Assembly: GCF_030254645.1 (NCBI RefSeq) | Contig: NZ_CP116346.1 | Span: 124,001 to 188,000, forward strand | Origin: Paucibacter sediminis | Lineage (GTDB): Bacteria > Pseudomonadota > Gammaproteobacteria > Burkholderiales > Burkholderiaceae_C | DNA: 64,000 nucleotides | Direction: 5' to 3' | In this document: positions 1 to 8,844 of the stretch, piece by piece | Layout: each line of letters opens with the position of its first letter | Position numbering within the stretch: position 1 is the first letter of the stretch | Notes under the pieces: model-generated | Seen by the model: only the letters and a program-made list of their open reading frames with translations | Told to the model about the DNA's origin: nothing | Database searches by the model: none | Position numbers and translations under genes: made by a program

Positions 1-1
1 C

Positions 2-469
2 TACGCCACGCCCGATCTGCCGCGCTGGGCCGAGCGCATCCAGCGCACGCTGGAGCAGGCCGGCCCGGGCGAATGGATCGCGGTGGCGCACAGCTTCGGC
101 TGCCTGGCGCTGGCGCGCCATCTGCTGGAGCAGCCCGATTCGCCGATCCGCCAGGCGCTGCTGGTGGCGCCGGCCGAGCCCAACAAGTTCGGCATCGCCG
201 ACCTGCTGCCGCAACGCCGCCTGGCCATTCCCAGCACCCTGATCGCGAGCCAGAACGACCCCTGGATGAGCGCCGCCAACGCGCAGCGCTGGGCCGGGCG
301 CTGGGGCAGCAGCTTCAGCAACCTGGGCCCGGTGGGGCATATCAATGCCGAGTCGGGCTTCGGCCCCTTCCCGCTCGCCAAGCGCTGGGTGGAGGCCGCC
401 AGGGCGCGCGCGGCGCGCGAGCAGCGCGCCCGGCACGCCGGCTTCAGCGAATGGTCGTTCGCGGTCTGA
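2..469 (+). CDS. RBBP9/YdeN-family alpha/beta hydrolase, 5'-truncated by window edge
   Basis: The reading frame is open from the left edge, so the N-terminus is missing; about 155 residues remain. The nucleophile elbow appears as AHSFG (Ser near position 90-95), followed by a strand ending in SQNDPWM, which carries the acidic residue, and GHINAESGFG, which carries the catalytic His. This Ser/Asp/His order and the GHINxxSGxG ending are typical of the small RBBP9/YdeN serine hydrolases, which are cytoplasmic and mostly of unknown substrate. The gene stops at 467-469 and faces the leftward DnrO-like gene. No specific reaction can be assigned. Confidence 0.85.
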   Translation, partial: YATPDLPRWAERIQRTLEQAGPGEWIAVAHSFGCLALARHLLEQPDSPIRQALLVAPAEPNKFGIADLLPQRRLAIPSTLIASQNDPWMSAANAQRWAGRWGSSFSNLGPVGHINAESGFGPFPLAKRWVEAARARAAREQRARHAGFSEWSFAV

Positions 470-486
470 GCCGCGCCGGCGCGGCC

Positions 487-987
487 CTAATGGCCGAGGT
501 GCAGGGGCTTGAAGCCGGGGTGGGCGAAGTGGCTGCCGTAGGCGTTCACGGCCTGGGCGGTCTTGAGCAGGCCCTGCTCGGGGTGCAGCTTGCCAGCCTT
601 GCCGGCCATCGCATCGCTGCCCTCGCCGAGCTCGGCGATCACCAGATGCAGCATCGCGTCGGCGCGCGGCGCGAGCTTGCACTGGGCCACGATGGCGCCC
701 ACCTGGGCCTCGACCTGCGTGGCCAGCTCGCGGTAGCCCGCCTCGTCCAGCTTGCCGGCATGGGCGGCGGCGAGCTGCGCCGCCACCAGGCCGCGGATGC
801 GTGACATGCCTTCGCGCAGCGGCGCATCGGTGGCCCATTTGCGGCCCTGGTCCAGGCTCAGCTTGTGCGGCGCGGTCGCCGACTCATGGCTGTGCGCGGC
901 CGGCTGGGCCAGCGCCGGGGCGGCCGACACGCCGGCCATCAGGGCCAGCGCCAGCGCAACGGGCGGAAACCTTGTGTGCGGCGTCAT
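487..987 (-). CDS. DnrO-like secreted helical protein
   Basis: A 166-residue protein with a signal peptide (hydrophobic core ALALALMAGVSAAPALA) and an Ala/His-rich mature start, followed by a helical domain. The conserved-looking stretch LSLDQGRKWATDAPLREGM and the ending HPGFKPL resemble proteins annotated DnrO in Burkholderiales; I recall the name from annotation, and the biochemical role is unknown to me. The ATG at 987 is chosen over a GTG at 996 because GGAGG lies 8 nt upstream of it. It is the last gene of the leftward set nsrR, DUF2249 gene, this gene, with a 13-bp gap to its neighbour, so a link to nitric-oxide or anaerobic stress is likely from context. Confidence 0.7.
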   Translation of the reverse strand: MTPHTRFPPVALALALMAGVSAAPALAQPAAHSHESATAPHKLSLDQGRKWATDAPLREGMSRIRGLVAAQLAAAHAGKLDEAGYRELATQVEAQVGAIVAQCKLAPRADAMLHLVIAELGEGSDAMAGKAGKLHPEQGLLKTAQAVNAYGSHFAHPGFKPLHLGH

Positions 988-1000
988 CTGTGGCACCTCC

Positions 1001-1252
1001 TCAAGAAACGCTGAAATCGATCACGATGGCGCCCGGCGCGCGCTGCTGGTAGGCCACGCTGACGCGGCTGCCATAGCGCTGCGCGATCTGCGCCAGCAGC
1101 GGCAGCGGGTCGTGGTCGTTGGCGAAGCGCATGGTCTCGCCGGGCTGCAGTGCATCCAGCGCGCCGAAGATGGCGGCATGCCGGAAGCGCTTGGCCACGC
1201 CGCGGGCGTCGAAGGGATAGATGGCGTCGGGGGACAGGTGTTGATGGGCCAT
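1001..1252 (-). CDS. DUF2249 domain protein
   Basis: An 83-residue protein matching the small DUF2249 fold, a SirA/TusA-like alpha-beta sandwich: FDARGVAKRFRHAAIFGALDA near residues 14-34 and a middle MRFANDHDPLPLL segment. DUF2249 proteins are often encoded beside NO-reductase, hemerythrin and NsrR genes, but their biochemical role is unsettled. The start is supported by AGGAG five bases before the ATG. It lies 42 bp after the nsrR stop and 13 bp before the DnrO-like gene, so the three look co-transcribed. The usual TusA catalytic Cys is absent; no Cys is present at all. Confidence 0.85.
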   Translation of the reverse strand: MAHQHLSPDAIYPFDARGVAKRFRHAAIFGALDALQPGETMRFANDHDPLPLLAQIAQRYGSRVSVAYQQRAPGAIVIDFSVS

Positions 1253-1294
1253 GATGACTCCTGAGGGTTGAGGTCGAAATGCGAGGCCTGGGGC

Positions 1295-1783
1295 TCAGGC
1301 CGAGGGCGGCTTGCGCCGCCGCAGGGTGATGGGTTGGGGGGGCTGGGGGTGCCGGGGCGCGCCCGGCTTGGGCAGCGCCGCGGCGGGCGCGGCCAGATCG
1401 GCCAGGGTCGCGCCGTCGAGCTCCTTGAGAAAGGCGCGCAACGCGCTGTCGAACAGATGCTTGAGGCGGCAGGCCGGGCTCAGCAGGCATTCGTTGACTT
1501 CGGCATCGAAGCATTCCACCAGCCTGAAGTCGGTCTCGGCGGCGCGCACCACATCGCCCACGCGCAAGGTGGCCGGGTCGGCCAGCAGGCGCAGCCCGCC
1601 GCCACGGCCGCGCGTGGTCTCCAGCACGCCCTGGCGCGCCAGGTCGTTGACGATCTTCATCAAATGGTTCTTGGAGACGCCATGGCGCTCCGCCAGCTCG
1701 CCGATGGTGACGAGTTGCTGCGGGCGCGCCGCGCAGTACATCAGCACGCGCAAGGTGTAGTCGGTGTATTCGGCCAGCCGCAT
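1295..1783 (-). CDS. nsrR: Rrf2-family repressor, NsrR type
   Basis: A 162-residue Rrf2 regulator. The N-terminal winged helix (MRLAEYTDYTLRVLMYCA, then VSKNHLMKIVNDLARQGVLET) is typical NsrR, and Cys91, Cys99 and Cys105 form the three-Cys pattern that holds the NO-sensitive Fe-S cluster. The C-terminus is extended by a Pro/Arg-rich tail. NsrR represses NO-detoxification genes until NO destroys its cluster. The divergent fdxA-hemerythrin pair and two NsrR-like palindromes between the genes point to autoregulation and control of both directions. IscR is less likely because the Cys spacing and gene company fit NsrR. Confidence 0.9.
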   Translation of the reverse strand: MRLAEYTDYTLRVLMYCAARPQQLVTIGELAERHGVSKNHLMKIVNDLARQGVLETTRGRGGGLRLLADPATLRVGDVVRAAETDFRLVECFDAEVNECLLSPACRLKHLFDSALRAFLKELDGATLADLAAPAAALPKPGAPRHPQPPQPITLRRRKPPSA

Positions 1784-1794
1784 CGATGTCCCTA

Positions 1795-1817
1795 AAGATG
1801 TATGCAGTTTATTGCTT
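1795..1817. promoter_or_regulatory. weaker NsrR-type palindrome next to nsrR
   Basis: Left half AAGATGTAT is an excellent NsrR half-site. The right half (TTATTGCTT) matches only partly. It lies just upstream of the nsrR start, as expected for autoregulation. The call rests on the known NsrR consensus (AAGATGCAT and its inverse around a short spacer). Confidence 0.5.
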
Positions 1818-1835
1818 TAAGGCGCGCGGATCTTT

Positions 1836-1858
1836 AAGATGCATCAAAAATACTTCTT
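1836..1858. promoter_or_regulatory. NsrR operator upstream of fdxA
   Basis: A 23-bp imperfect palindrome: left half AAGATGCAT, spacer CAAAA, right half ATACTTCTT. This matches the NsrR consensus closely in an otherwise GC-rich region. It sits 28 bp before the fdxA ATG and so overlaps the likely promoter of the rightward NO-stress genes. Confidence 0.75.
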
Positions 1859-1886
1859 ATAGAAATCCCGTTCCCGGAGCCATGCC

Positions 1887-2210
1887 ATGACCTTCGTCGT
1901 CACCCAGGCCTGCATCAGCTGCAAGTACACCGACTGCGTGGACGTCTGTCCGGTCGATGCCTTTCGCGAAGGCCCCAACTTCCTCGTCATCGACCCCGAT
2001 GAATGCATCGACTGCGCGGTCTGCGTGCCGGAATGCCCGGTGGCGGCCATCCATGCCGAGGAGGACGTGCCCGCCGGTCAGCGCGACTTCATCCCGCTGA
2101 ATGCCGAGCTGGCGCGGCTGTGGAAACCCATCACCAAGACCAAGCCAGCGCTGCCGGACGCCGAGGCCTGGCGCGATGCCGAAGACAAGCGCGCCCAACT
2201 GCAGCGCTGA
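1887..2210 (+). CDS. fdxA: 7Fe ferredoxin FdxA
   Basis: A 107-residue ferredoxin with two cluster motifs: Cys9, Cys17 and Cys21 (plus Cys12) in [16 protein letters not shown], then Cys40, Cys43, Cys46 and Cys50 in [12 protein letters not shown]. The segments [16 protein letters not shown] and the charged C-terminal tail are hallmarks of the FdxA 3Fe-4S/4Fe-4S family, a soluble cytoplasmic electron carrier. It follows the NsrR operator and lies 34 bp before a hemerythrin gene, so it probably belongs to the NO-stress response here, although FdxA proteins also serve other redox partners. Confidence 0.93.
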   Translation: MTFVVTQACISCKYTDCVDVCPVDAFREGPNFLVIDPDECIDCAVCVPECPVAAIHAEEDVPAGQRDFIPLNAELARLWKPITKTKPALPDAEAWRDAEDKRAQLQR

Positions 2211-2244
2211 GGCGCAGCCATCCCATCCCTACCGCAATCCCATC

Positions 2245-2655
2245 ATGAACATCGATAAATTCAAGCACCAGCACGCCAGCATCCTGGGCAGCATCGACGC
2301 GCTGCGCCGGCTGGCGCGGGCCGGCGTGGCACAGCACGCCGGCGACATCGCCGAGCACATCGTCGCGATGAGCTCGACCATCAAGCTGCATCTGGCGGTG
2401 GAAGACCAGGCGCTCTATCCGGCGCTGCAACGCGAGCGCGATGCCGAACTGGCACGCATGGGCCAGCGCTACCAGCAGGAGATGGGCGCCATCGCCAAGG
2501 CCTACGAGGGCTTCTCGCGGCGCTGGAACCAGGCCAACAAGCTGCAGGCCGATGCCGAGGGCTTCCGCCGCGACGCCAACCAGGTGCTGCGCATGGTCTA
2601 CGAGCGCATGCAGCGCGAGAACCACGACTTCTATCCGCGCATCGAGGCGCTCTGA
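2245..2655 (+). CDS. hemerythrin domain protein
   Basis: A 136-residue four-helix hemerythrin-like protein. Candidate iron ligands are the His residues of FKHQHASI near the N-terminus, the HLAVEDQALYPAL helix (His and Glu), and NHDFYPRIEAL at the C-terminus. The ATG at 2245 gives a start directly at the first ligand helix. Such proteins bind a di-iron centre and act in O2 or NO handling or iron-sulfur repair (DnrN/YtfE are relatives, although the N-terminal ScdA domain of YtfE is absent). Placement after fdxA and the NsrR operator supports NO stress as its setting. Confidence 0.85.
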   Translation: MNIDKFKHQHASILGSIDALRRLARAGVAQHAGDIAEHIVAMSSTIKLHLAVEDQALYPALQRERDAELARMGQRYQQEMGAIAKAYEGFSRRWNQANKLQADAEGFRRDANQVLRMVYERMQRENHDFYPRIEAL

Positions 2656-2676
2656 GCCGCACGCCGCGCGGCCGCC

Positions 2677-3744
2677 TCAATGCTCGTGGCGGTGGTGCGC
2701 GTCCGGGTAATGGGCGTGGCTGTGGCGCAGCGGCTCGTGCCGGTGCGCATGGCTGTGGCGCGTGCCCGCCGGCACCGGCGGCTCGTGCGTATGCTCGTGA
2801 TGCGGGTCGCCACGGCCATGCACATGGCTGTGGGCATGCTCCAACGCCTCGTGCTCATGCTCGTGCTCATGCCGCTCCGTCAGGTGCAGGGCCACGCCCA
2901 GCGCCATCAGCGCTCCGGCCAGCAGCAGCTGCCAGCTCACCGGCTCGCCCAGCAGCGCGATGGCCAGCAGCGCGCCGATGAAGGGGGCCACCGAGAAGTA
3001 GGCGCCCGTGCGCGCGGTGCCCAGATGGCGCAGCGCGATCACGAACAGCACCAGGCTGGCGCCATAGCTCGCAAAGCCCAGCAGGCCGGCCGCCAGCACC
3101 GTCCCCGGGCCCGGCCATGCCGCGCCCAGCAGCAGGGCCAGCAGCAGGTTGGTGCCACCCGCCACCAGGCCCTTGCTCATGGCGATGAAGCCGGCATCGC
3201 TGAGCGAGACCTTGCGCGTGAGGTTGTTGTCCAGCGCCCAGGCCAGGCAGGCGCCGGCGATCGCCAGCGCCGGCCACCAGGCGCCGGGCCGGGCCGCGTC
3301 GCCGCCGGGCCAGGCCAGCAGCAGGCTGCCGGCCACGATCGCCAGCATGCCCAGCGCGATGCGGCGGTCGACGTTCTCCCTGAAGGCGAACCAGGCCAGC
3401 AGCGCCGTCAGCACACCCTCGGCATTCAGCAGCAGGGCCACGCTGGCGGCCGGCAGCCGGGCCAGGCCCAGCATCAGCAGCACCGGCCCCACCACCCCGC
3501 CGGCGACGATGGCGCCCAGCAGCCAGAGGCGCTCGGCGCGCGGCAACTGCACCGCCGGTGCGCGCCGCAGCAGCCGGACCAGCCATAGCCCCAGGCCCGA
3601 GCCCAGGTAGAGCAAGGCGGCCAGCAGCCAGGGGCTGATGGCGCCCAGCAGCGGCTTGGCCAGCGGCGTGCCGGCGCCGAACAGGATGGCCGCGCCCAGG
3701 GCGGCCGCGACACCGGGCTGGGGACGGAATGAGGGGATGCGCAT
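2677..3744 (-). CDS. EamA/DMT-family transporter with long His-rich tail
   Basis: A 355-residue inner-membrane protein with about ten hydrophobic segments arranged as two EamA halves (for example GLARLPAASVALLLNAEGVLTALLAW). The family moves small metabolites or drugs. The unusual part is the cytoplasmic or periplasmic tail after ALGVALHLTER: about two dozen His in the last 70 residues, in HEHEHEHE and HSHAH runs. Such tails bind Zn, Ni or Co in other proteins. It sits next to a leftward metal P-ATPase in the same direction (37-bp gap), so a link to divalent metals is plausible. The substrate is not known from sequence. Confidence 0.85.
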   Translation of the reverse strand: MRIPSFRPQPGVAAALGAAILFGAGTPLAKPLLGAISPWLLAALLYLGSGLGLWLVRLLRRAPAVQLPRAERLWLLGAIVAGGVVGPVLLMLGLARLPAASVALLLNAEGVLTALLAWFAFRENVDRRIALGMLAIVAGSLLLAWPGGDAARPGAWWPALAIAGACLAWALDNNLTRKVSLSDAGFIAMSKGLVAGGTNLLLALLLGAAWPGPGTVLAAGLLGFASYGASLVLFVIALRHLGTARTGAYFSVAPFIGALLAIALLGEPVSWQLLLAGALMALGVALHLTERHEHEHEHEALEHAHSHVHGRGDPHHEHTHEPPVPAGTRHSHAHRHEPLRHSHAHYPDAHHRHEH

Positions 3745-3781
3745 GGTGCCGGCAGTGTAGGCAGTATGGCGAGGGGCGCCG

Positions 3782-6016
3782 CTACTTCCCGCGCAGCAGG
3801 CGCAGGCCGTTGAACACCACCAGCAGGCTGGCGCCCATGTCGGCGAACACCGCCATCCACATGGTGGCGCTGCCGAACAGCGCGGCCAGCAGGAAGGCCG
3901 TCTTGATGCCCAGGGCCAGGGCGATGTTCTGCAGCAGCACGCCGCGGGTGCGGCGCGAGAGGCGCACGGTCTCCGGCAGGCGGCCCAGCTCGTCGTTCAT
4001 CACCACCACGTCGGCGGCCTCCATGGCCGTGTGCGTGCCGGCGGCGCCCATCGCGAAGCCGATGTCCGACTGCGCCAGCGCGGGCGCATCGTTGATGCCG
4101 TCGCCCACCATGGCGGTGGGCCCGAAGCGCTGCTGCAGCTCGCGGATGGCGGCGAGCTTGTGCTCGGGCAGCAGATCGGCGCGCAGCTCGGTGATGCCGG
4201 CCTGGCCCGCGATGACCTGTGCGGTGGTGAGGTTGTCGCCGGTCAGCATCACCGGCGTGATGCCCAGGGCCTTGAGCTCGGCCACCGCCTGGCGCGACGA
4301 TGGCTTGATGGTGTCGGCCACCGCGCAGATCGCCAGCACACCGCCCGCGTCGGCCAGCATCGCGACGGTGCGGCCGGCCCGCTCGTGCAGGGCCAGGCCG
4401 GCCTCGAGCGCGGCCGAGCATTGGCCACGCTCCTCGATCCAGCGGTGGTTGGCCAGCACCAGCGGCAGGCCATCGACCGCCCCCTGCACGCCGCGCCCGG
4501 CCGCGGCCGCAAAGTCATGCACCGCGGCCGGCTGCGCGCACTCGGCCGCCAGGCCGCGCGCAATCGCCAGCGAGACCGGATGGTCGGAGCGGCTCGCCAG
4601 CGCCAGCGCCAGGCGCGCCAGTTGTGCGCGGTCGGCGCCCGCGGCCACCGGCGCGAACTCCACCAGCACCGACTGGCCCTGGGTGACGGTGCCGGTCTTG
4701 TCCAGCGCCACCACCTTGAGCAGGCGCGCCTGTTCCAGGTAGACCCCGCCCTTGATGAGAATGCCGCGCCGCGCCGCCGCGGCCAGGCCGCTCACCAAGG
4801 TGACCGGGGTCGAGATCACCAGCGCGCAGGGGCAGGCGATCACCAGCAGCACCAGCGCCTTGTAGAGCGCCTGCAGCCAACCATAGCCCATCAACCAGGG
4901 CGTCAGCAGGGCCACCGCCAGCGCCAGCGCAAACACGGCCGGGGTGTAGATGGCGGCAAAGCGGTCGACGAAGCGCTGCGTGGGCGCGCGGCTCGCCTGC
5001 GCCTCCTCGACCGCATGGATGATGCGGGCCAGGGTGCTGTCCGAGGCGGCTGCCGTGACACGGAATTCAAGCGCCGCCGCCTGGTTGATGGTGCCGGCGT
5101 AGACCTCGTCCCCGGGCCCTTTGTCGACCGGCAGGCTCTCACCGGTGACCGGCGCCTGGTCGATGGCGCTGGTGCCCGTCAAGATCACGCCGTCGAGCGG
5201 GATGCGCTCGCCGGGTCGAATCCGCACCCTTGCCCCGACCGCCACCGAGGCGGTGAGCTGCCGAGCCCAAGAGCCATCGGCCTGGCGTACCTCAGCGTCT
5301 TCCGGCGCCATCGCCAGCAAGCTCTTGATGGCATTGCGCGCGCGGTCGACGGCGCGCGCCTCGATCAGCTCGGCAATGGCGTAGAGCGCCATCACCATCG
5401 CGGCCTCGGGCCATTGGCCGATCAGAAAGGCGCCGGTCACCGCCACCGCCATCAGCGCATTGATGTTCAGGCGCCCGGCGCGCAGGGCATAGAAGCCCTT
5501 CTTGTAGGTATCGAAGCCGGCCAGGGCGATGGCCGCGGCGGCCAGGCCCATTTCGGCCAATTGCAAGATTTGCGAGCCCGGGCCCGCGGCGGCGGGAATG
5601 AAGGTCAGGGCCTCGGCGGCCAGCGCACACAGCAGCGATGCCAACAGGCGCGGCAGGCCCTCGCCGGCATGCCCATGATGCCCGTGCGGGGTCGGTGCCG
5701 CGGCGGCGCCCGCCAGCGGCTGCGGATCGAAACCCATGTTGCGGATGGCAGCGAGGGCCGCCTCCAGCACGGGCGGCGCAGCGGCCAGGCTCAGCGTGCG
5801 CTGGGCCAGGTCGAAACGCAGGCCCTCGATGCCGGCGATGGGCGCCAGCGCGCGGCGGATCTCGCCCTCCTCTACAGCGCAGTCCATGCTGGGGATGTGA
5901 AAGCCCACCGCCCCTGCACGCGCAGGCGGCGTCGGCGTGGGCGGTGGCTCTGCAGCGCCGCAGCAGTGGCTGCCGCAATTCGACGGAGCGGGCGTGGATG
6001 CAATCGGTGTGTCCAT
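3782..6016 (-). CDS. zntA: heavy-metal P1B-type ATPase, Zn/Cd/Pb group
   Basis: A 744-residue efflux ATPase. In order: Cys-rich N-terminus (SHCCG, residues 16-20), one metal-binding domain near 36-100 with MDCAVEE (Cys46, Glu49 in place of a CxxC), His-rich linker HGHHGH near 111, membrane helices, TGES at 291-294, the CPC metal-site motif at 395-397, phosphorylation motif DKTGT at 439-443, the SDHP motif near 477-480 and GDGINDAP at 638-645. All catalytic residues are present. The CPC motif and the MDCxxE domain favour divalent Zn/Cd/Pb rather than Cu. It is followed by a His-tailed EamA gene; no MerR or ArsR regulator is adjacent. Confidence 0.9.
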   Translation of the reverse strand: MDTPIASTPAPSNCGSHCCGAAEPPPTPTPPARAGAVGFHIPSMDCAVEEGEIRRALAPIAGIEGLRFDLAQRTLSLAAAPPVLEAALAAIRNMGFDPQPLAGAAAAPTPHGHHGHAGEGLPRLLASLLCALAAEALTFIPAAAGPGSQILQLAEMGLAAAAIALAGFDTYKKGFYALRAGRLNINALMAVAVTGAFLIGQWPEAAMVMALYAIAELIEARAVDRARNAIKSLLAMAPEDAEVRQADGSWARQLTASVAVGARVRIRPGERIPLDGVILTGTSAIDQAPVTGESLPVDKGPGDEVYAGTINQAAALEFRVTAAASDSTLARIIHAVEEAQASRAPTQRFVDRFAAIYTPAVFALALAVALLTPWLMGYGWLQALYKALVLLVIACPCALVISTPVTLVSGLAAAARRGILIKGGVYLEQARLLKVVALDKTGTVTQGQSVLVEFAPVAAGADRAQLARLALALASRSDHPVSLAIARGLAAECAQPAAVHDFAAAAGRGVQGAVDGLPLVLANHRWIEERGQCSAALEAGLALHERAGRTVAMLADAGGVLAICAVADTIKPSSRQAVAELKALGITPVMLTGDNLTTAQVIAGQAGITELRADLLPEHKLAAIRELQQRFGPTAMVGDGINDAPALAQSDIGFAMGAAGTHTAMEAADVVVMNDELGRLPETVRLSRRTRGVLLQNIALALGIKTAFLLAALFGSATMWMAVFADMGASLLVVFNGLRLLRGK

Positions 6017-6149
6017 GCTGCCATTGGAAACCCTGCACCTGGACCAGAGTCAAGCGCGCTGCAAAGCAAAGCAGGATTTCTTGGTTCGCGCGCGCCGCCC
6101 GCCTGCCTACAGTCGGCAGCATTCCGAACCACTGCCACCCGCCAACACC

Positions 6150-7166
6150 GTGAACCCCATCCGCCGCACCCTTTTTTCCCTCGCCTCGCTGGCCCTTGCG
6201 CTGGGCGCCGCCGCCGCCCATGCCGATGTGAACCTGCTGAACGTTTCCTACGACCCGACGCGCGAGCTCTACCAGGACTTCAACGCCGCTTTTGCCAAGC
6301 AATGGAAGGCCAAGACCGGCGAGACCGTGGCCATCAAGCAATCGCACGGCGGCTCGGGCAAGCAGGCGCGCTCGGTGATCGACGGCCTGGACGCCGACGT
6401 CGTGACCCTGGCCCTGGCCTATGACATCGACGCCCTGCACGACCAGGCCAAGCTGATCCCCGCCGACTGGCAGAAGCGCCTGCCCAACAACGCCAGCCCC
6501 TACACCTCCACCATCGTGTTCCTGGTGCGCAAGGGCAACCCCAAGCACATCGCCAACTGGCCGGACCTGGCGCGCAGCGGCATCGACGTGATCACGCCCA
6601 ACCCCAAGACCTCGGGTGGCGCGCGCTGGAACTACCTGGCGGCCTGGGGCTATGCACTCAAGCAGCCGGGCGGCAACGCCGATTCGGCCAAGGCCTTCGT
6701 CAAGCGCATCTATGCCAACACCAAGGTGCTGGACTCCGGCGCACGCGGCTCCACCACCACCTTCGTGGAACGCGGCATCGGCGACGTGCTGATCGCCTGG
6801 GAGAACGAGGCCTATCTGGCGGTGAAGGAGCTGGGCCCCGACAAGTTCGAGATCGTCACCCCCAGCCTCTCGGTGCTGGCCGAGCCGCCGGTGGCGGTGG
6901 TGGACAAGAACGTCGACAAGAAGGGCACGCGCAAGCAGGCCCAGGCCTACCTCGAGTACCTCTACACGCCCGAAGGCCAGGAGATCGCCGCCAAGAACTA
7001 CTACCGCCCGCGCGACGCCAAGGTCGCCGCCAAATACGCCAAACAGTTCGCCGCCGTGAAGCTCTTCACCATCGACGAACTCTTCGGCGGCTGGCGCAGC
7101 GCACAGAAAACCCACTTCGACGACGGCGGCGTGTTCGACCAGATCTACGTCCCCGGGGCGCGCTGA
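6150..7166 (+). CDS. sbp: periplasmic sulfate-binding protein of ABC transporter
   Basis: A 338-residue protein with a signal peptide ([18 protein letters not shown]) and the Sbp/CysP fold: [15 protein letters not shown] at the mature start, [47 protein letters not shown] and ENEAYLA are signature segments that line the sulfate pocket. The start is a GTG at 6150, the only one placed directly before the signal peptide. No permease or ATPase genes follow, so it is an orphan component that must use a transporter encoded elsewhere. Sulfate is more likely than thiosulfate, but the two are hard to separate by eye. A strong terminator follows at 7251. Confidence 0.9.
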   Translation: MNPIRRTLFSLASLALALGAAAAHADVNLLNVSYDPTRELYQDFNAAFAKQWKAKTGETVAIKQSHGGSGKQARSVIDGLDADVVTLALAYDIDALHDQAKLIPADWQKRLPNNASPYTSTIVFLVRKGNPKHIANWPDLARSGIDVITPNPKTSGGARWNYLAAWGYALKQPGGNADSAKAFVKRIYANTKVLDSGARGSTTTFVERGIGDVLIAWENEAYLAVKELGPDKFEIVTPSLSVLAEPPVAVVDKNVDKKGTRKQAQAYLEYLYTPEGQEIAAKNYYRPRDAKVAAKYAKQFAAVKLFTIDELFGGWRSAQKTHFDDGGVFDQIYVPGAR

Positions 7167-7250
7167 ACCACAGCCACCAAGCCCGGCAAGACCTGACCCC
7201 TTGTCTCCTCGGTAGGCCCCGCAGCGCTCGCGCCGCACTTACCGTTCATG

Positions 7251-7286
7251 CCCTCGGCGAGCTTGCGCTTGCCGGGGGCTTTTTTC
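7251..7286 (+). terminator. rho-independent terminator after sbp
   Basis: A 12-bp stem (7251-7262 with 7267-7278, two G-T pairs) closes a 4-nt loop and is followed by a run of six T. It lies 85 bp after the sbp stop and just before the end of the convergent MFS gene. Confidence 0.88.
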
Positions 7287-7302
7287 GTCAGCAGAGCGGC
7301 GC

Positions 7303-8487
7303 TCAGGCCTTGCGCATCAACAACAAGGCCAGCGTCACCGCGCTGATCATGGCACCGGCCACGAAGGTTGCCGGCGCGCCGAGCGTCTCCCACAACAGCC
7401 CCGCCGCCACGCTGGCGATCAGCATCGCCACGCCGCTGAGCAGGTTGAAGAAGCCGTAGGCGGTGCCGCGCAGCTCGGCGGGCGCGACGTCGGCCACCAT
7501 GGCGGCCAGCAGGCCCTGGCTCATGCCCATGTGCAGGCCCCACAGCGCCACGCCGCCCAGCAGGGCCGGCAGGGCCGTGCTGCTGGCCAGCAGCAGGTCG
7601 GCGGCGATCAGCAGCAGCAGGCTCCAGGCCAGCAGGCTGCGATGGTTGACACGATCGGCCAGCGCGCCGAGCGGGTAGGCGCTGAGGGCATAGACCACAT
7701 TCATCGCCACCATCACCAGCGGGATCAGCGCCAGCGCCAGCCCGCTCTGCTGCGCGCGCAGCACCAGAAAGGCCTCGCTGAAGCGCGCCAGCGTGAACAC
7801 CGCGCCAATCATCACCACCCACCAATAGGCCGGGCCGAGCCGGCGCAGCTTGGCGCGGCTGATCGGCGCGCCGCGCGGCGCGGCGCTGGCGGCATGTACG
7901 GGCTCGCGCACACCCAGGGCCAGCAGCAGCACGGCCAGCACCGCCGGGATCACCGCCACCCAGAAGATGGCGCGGAAGTCGTTGGCCCACAGCAGCATCA
8001 GGCCCACGCCCAGCAGCGGCCCGGCGAAGGCGCCCACGGTATCGAGCGACTGGCGCAGGCCGAAGGCGGCGCCGCGCTGCGCGGGCGGGGCGATGTCGGC
8101 CACCAGCGCGTCGCGCGGCGCGCCGCGTATGCCCTTGCCCAGGCGGTCGATCAGGCGCGCCGCCAGCACCAGGCCGGCGCCGCTGGCGATCGCGAACAGC
8201 GGTTTGGTGGCCGCGCCCAGGCCATAGCCCAGCAGGGCCAGGCCCTTGCGCTTGCCCCAGTGGTCGCTCAGCACGCCGGAGAACACCTTGACGATCAGCG
8301 CGGTGGCCTCGGCCGCGCCCTCGATCAGGCCCACCGTGAACACCGAGGCGCCCAGGCCGCCCACCATGAAGAGCGGCAGCAGGCTGTGGATCATTTCCGA
8401 GGAGATATCCATCAGCAGGCTCACGAAGCCAAGCACCCAGATGCCGGCCGGCAGGCGGGGTTTGGCGGTGGAGACCGCAGTTTTCAT
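7303..8487 (-). CDS. MFS transporter of unknown substrate
   Basis: A 394-residue, roughly 12-helix major facilitator. Conserved segments include MDISSEMIHSLLPLF in the first helix, the loop SDHWGKRKGLALLGYG, RLIDRLGKGIRGAPRDALVAD and AAFGLRQSLDTVGA. These define a broad bacterial MFS subfamily whose substrate I cannot name. The start at 8487 (MKTAVSTAKPRLP) is preferred because upstream in-frame codons give no transporter-like sequence. It converges on the sbp terminator and has no obvious operon partner. Confidence 0.85.
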   Translation of the reverse strand: MKTAVSTAKPRLPAGIWVLGFVSLLMDISSEMIHSLLPLFMVGGLGASVFTVGLIEGAAEATALIVKVFSGVLSDHWGKRKGLALLGYGLGAATKPLFAIASGAGLVLAARLIDRLGKGIRGAPRDALVADIAPPAQRGAAFGLRQSLDTVGAFAGPLLGVGLMLLWANDFRAIFWVAVIPAVLAVLLLALGVREPVHAASAAPRGAPISRAKLRRLGPAYWWVVMIGAVFTLARFSEAFLVLRAQQSGLALALIPLVMVAMNVVYALSAYPLGALADRVNHRSLLAWSLLLLIAADLLLASSTALPALLGGVALWGLHMGMSQGLLAAMVADVAPAELRGTAYGFFNLLSGVAMLIASVAAGLLWETLGAPATFVAGAMISAVTLALLLMRKA

Positions 8488-8651
8488 ATGAGCTGTCAAA
8501 ACATTGTTGTTCGTCAAATCACTGTCACACAGACTCGGCACAATGCAAAGCATCCAAGGCGACAAACCGGCTGCAGATTGGGCAGAACACTGGAACCCGT
8601 CACCAGCGCCAAGGGAACCGTCTCGGGGTGCAAACCTCCTGTCCGGTAAGC

Positions 8652-8681
8652 AGGGCCACCATCGGTGGCCCTTTGCTTTTT
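8652..8681 (+). terminator. orphan rho-independent terminator
   Basis: A perfect 9-bp stem (AGGGCCACC with GGTGGCCCT) around a 3-nt ATC loop, followed by TTGCTTTTT. No rightward coding gene ends before it, which suggests that it terminates a short non-coding transcript starting somewhere in 8490-8600, or is an attenuator for what follows. Confidence 0.82.
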
Positions 8682-8784
8682 GTGGCCCTAAGCGCACAGC
8701 TGCCGCGCGGCGCTTGACCGGCGCGGCGCGCCTGCAGCACACTCGCGGCTCGTTCTTCTTCCTTCAACTCAACAGGAGATCACC

Positions 8785-8844
8785 ATGGCCAAGACTGATA
8801 TTGCCCGCCTCCTGTCGGCCGCGTTCACGACACGCCGCACCTGA
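8785..8844 (+). CDS. possible 19-residue small protein or leader peptide
   Basis: ATG at 8785 follows AGGAG with a 6-nt spacing (AACAGGAGATCACC), which is better than most starts here. The frame encodes MAKTDIARLLSAAFTTRRT and then TGA. It is 131 bp upstream of rsgA. It may be a leader peptide or the 5' remnant of a longer gene: the Shine-Dalgarno and N-terminus look genuine, but the frame ends at once. No homologue is recognised. Confidence 0.35.
   Translation: MAKTDIARLLSAAFTTRRT

Noticed and set aside
4031-6424. Long open frame opposite the metal ATPase and running into sbp (about 800 codons)
   Set aside because: Composition is Arg/Gly/His-rich low-complexity, typical of antisense frames in GC-rich DNA; the minus-strand ATPase has all family motifs.
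8560-8690. Possible cobalamin riboswitch
   Set aside because: Only a short GGGAAC/GGTGCAAA resemblance; the B12 box and the rest of the core are missing and no B12 gene is downstream.
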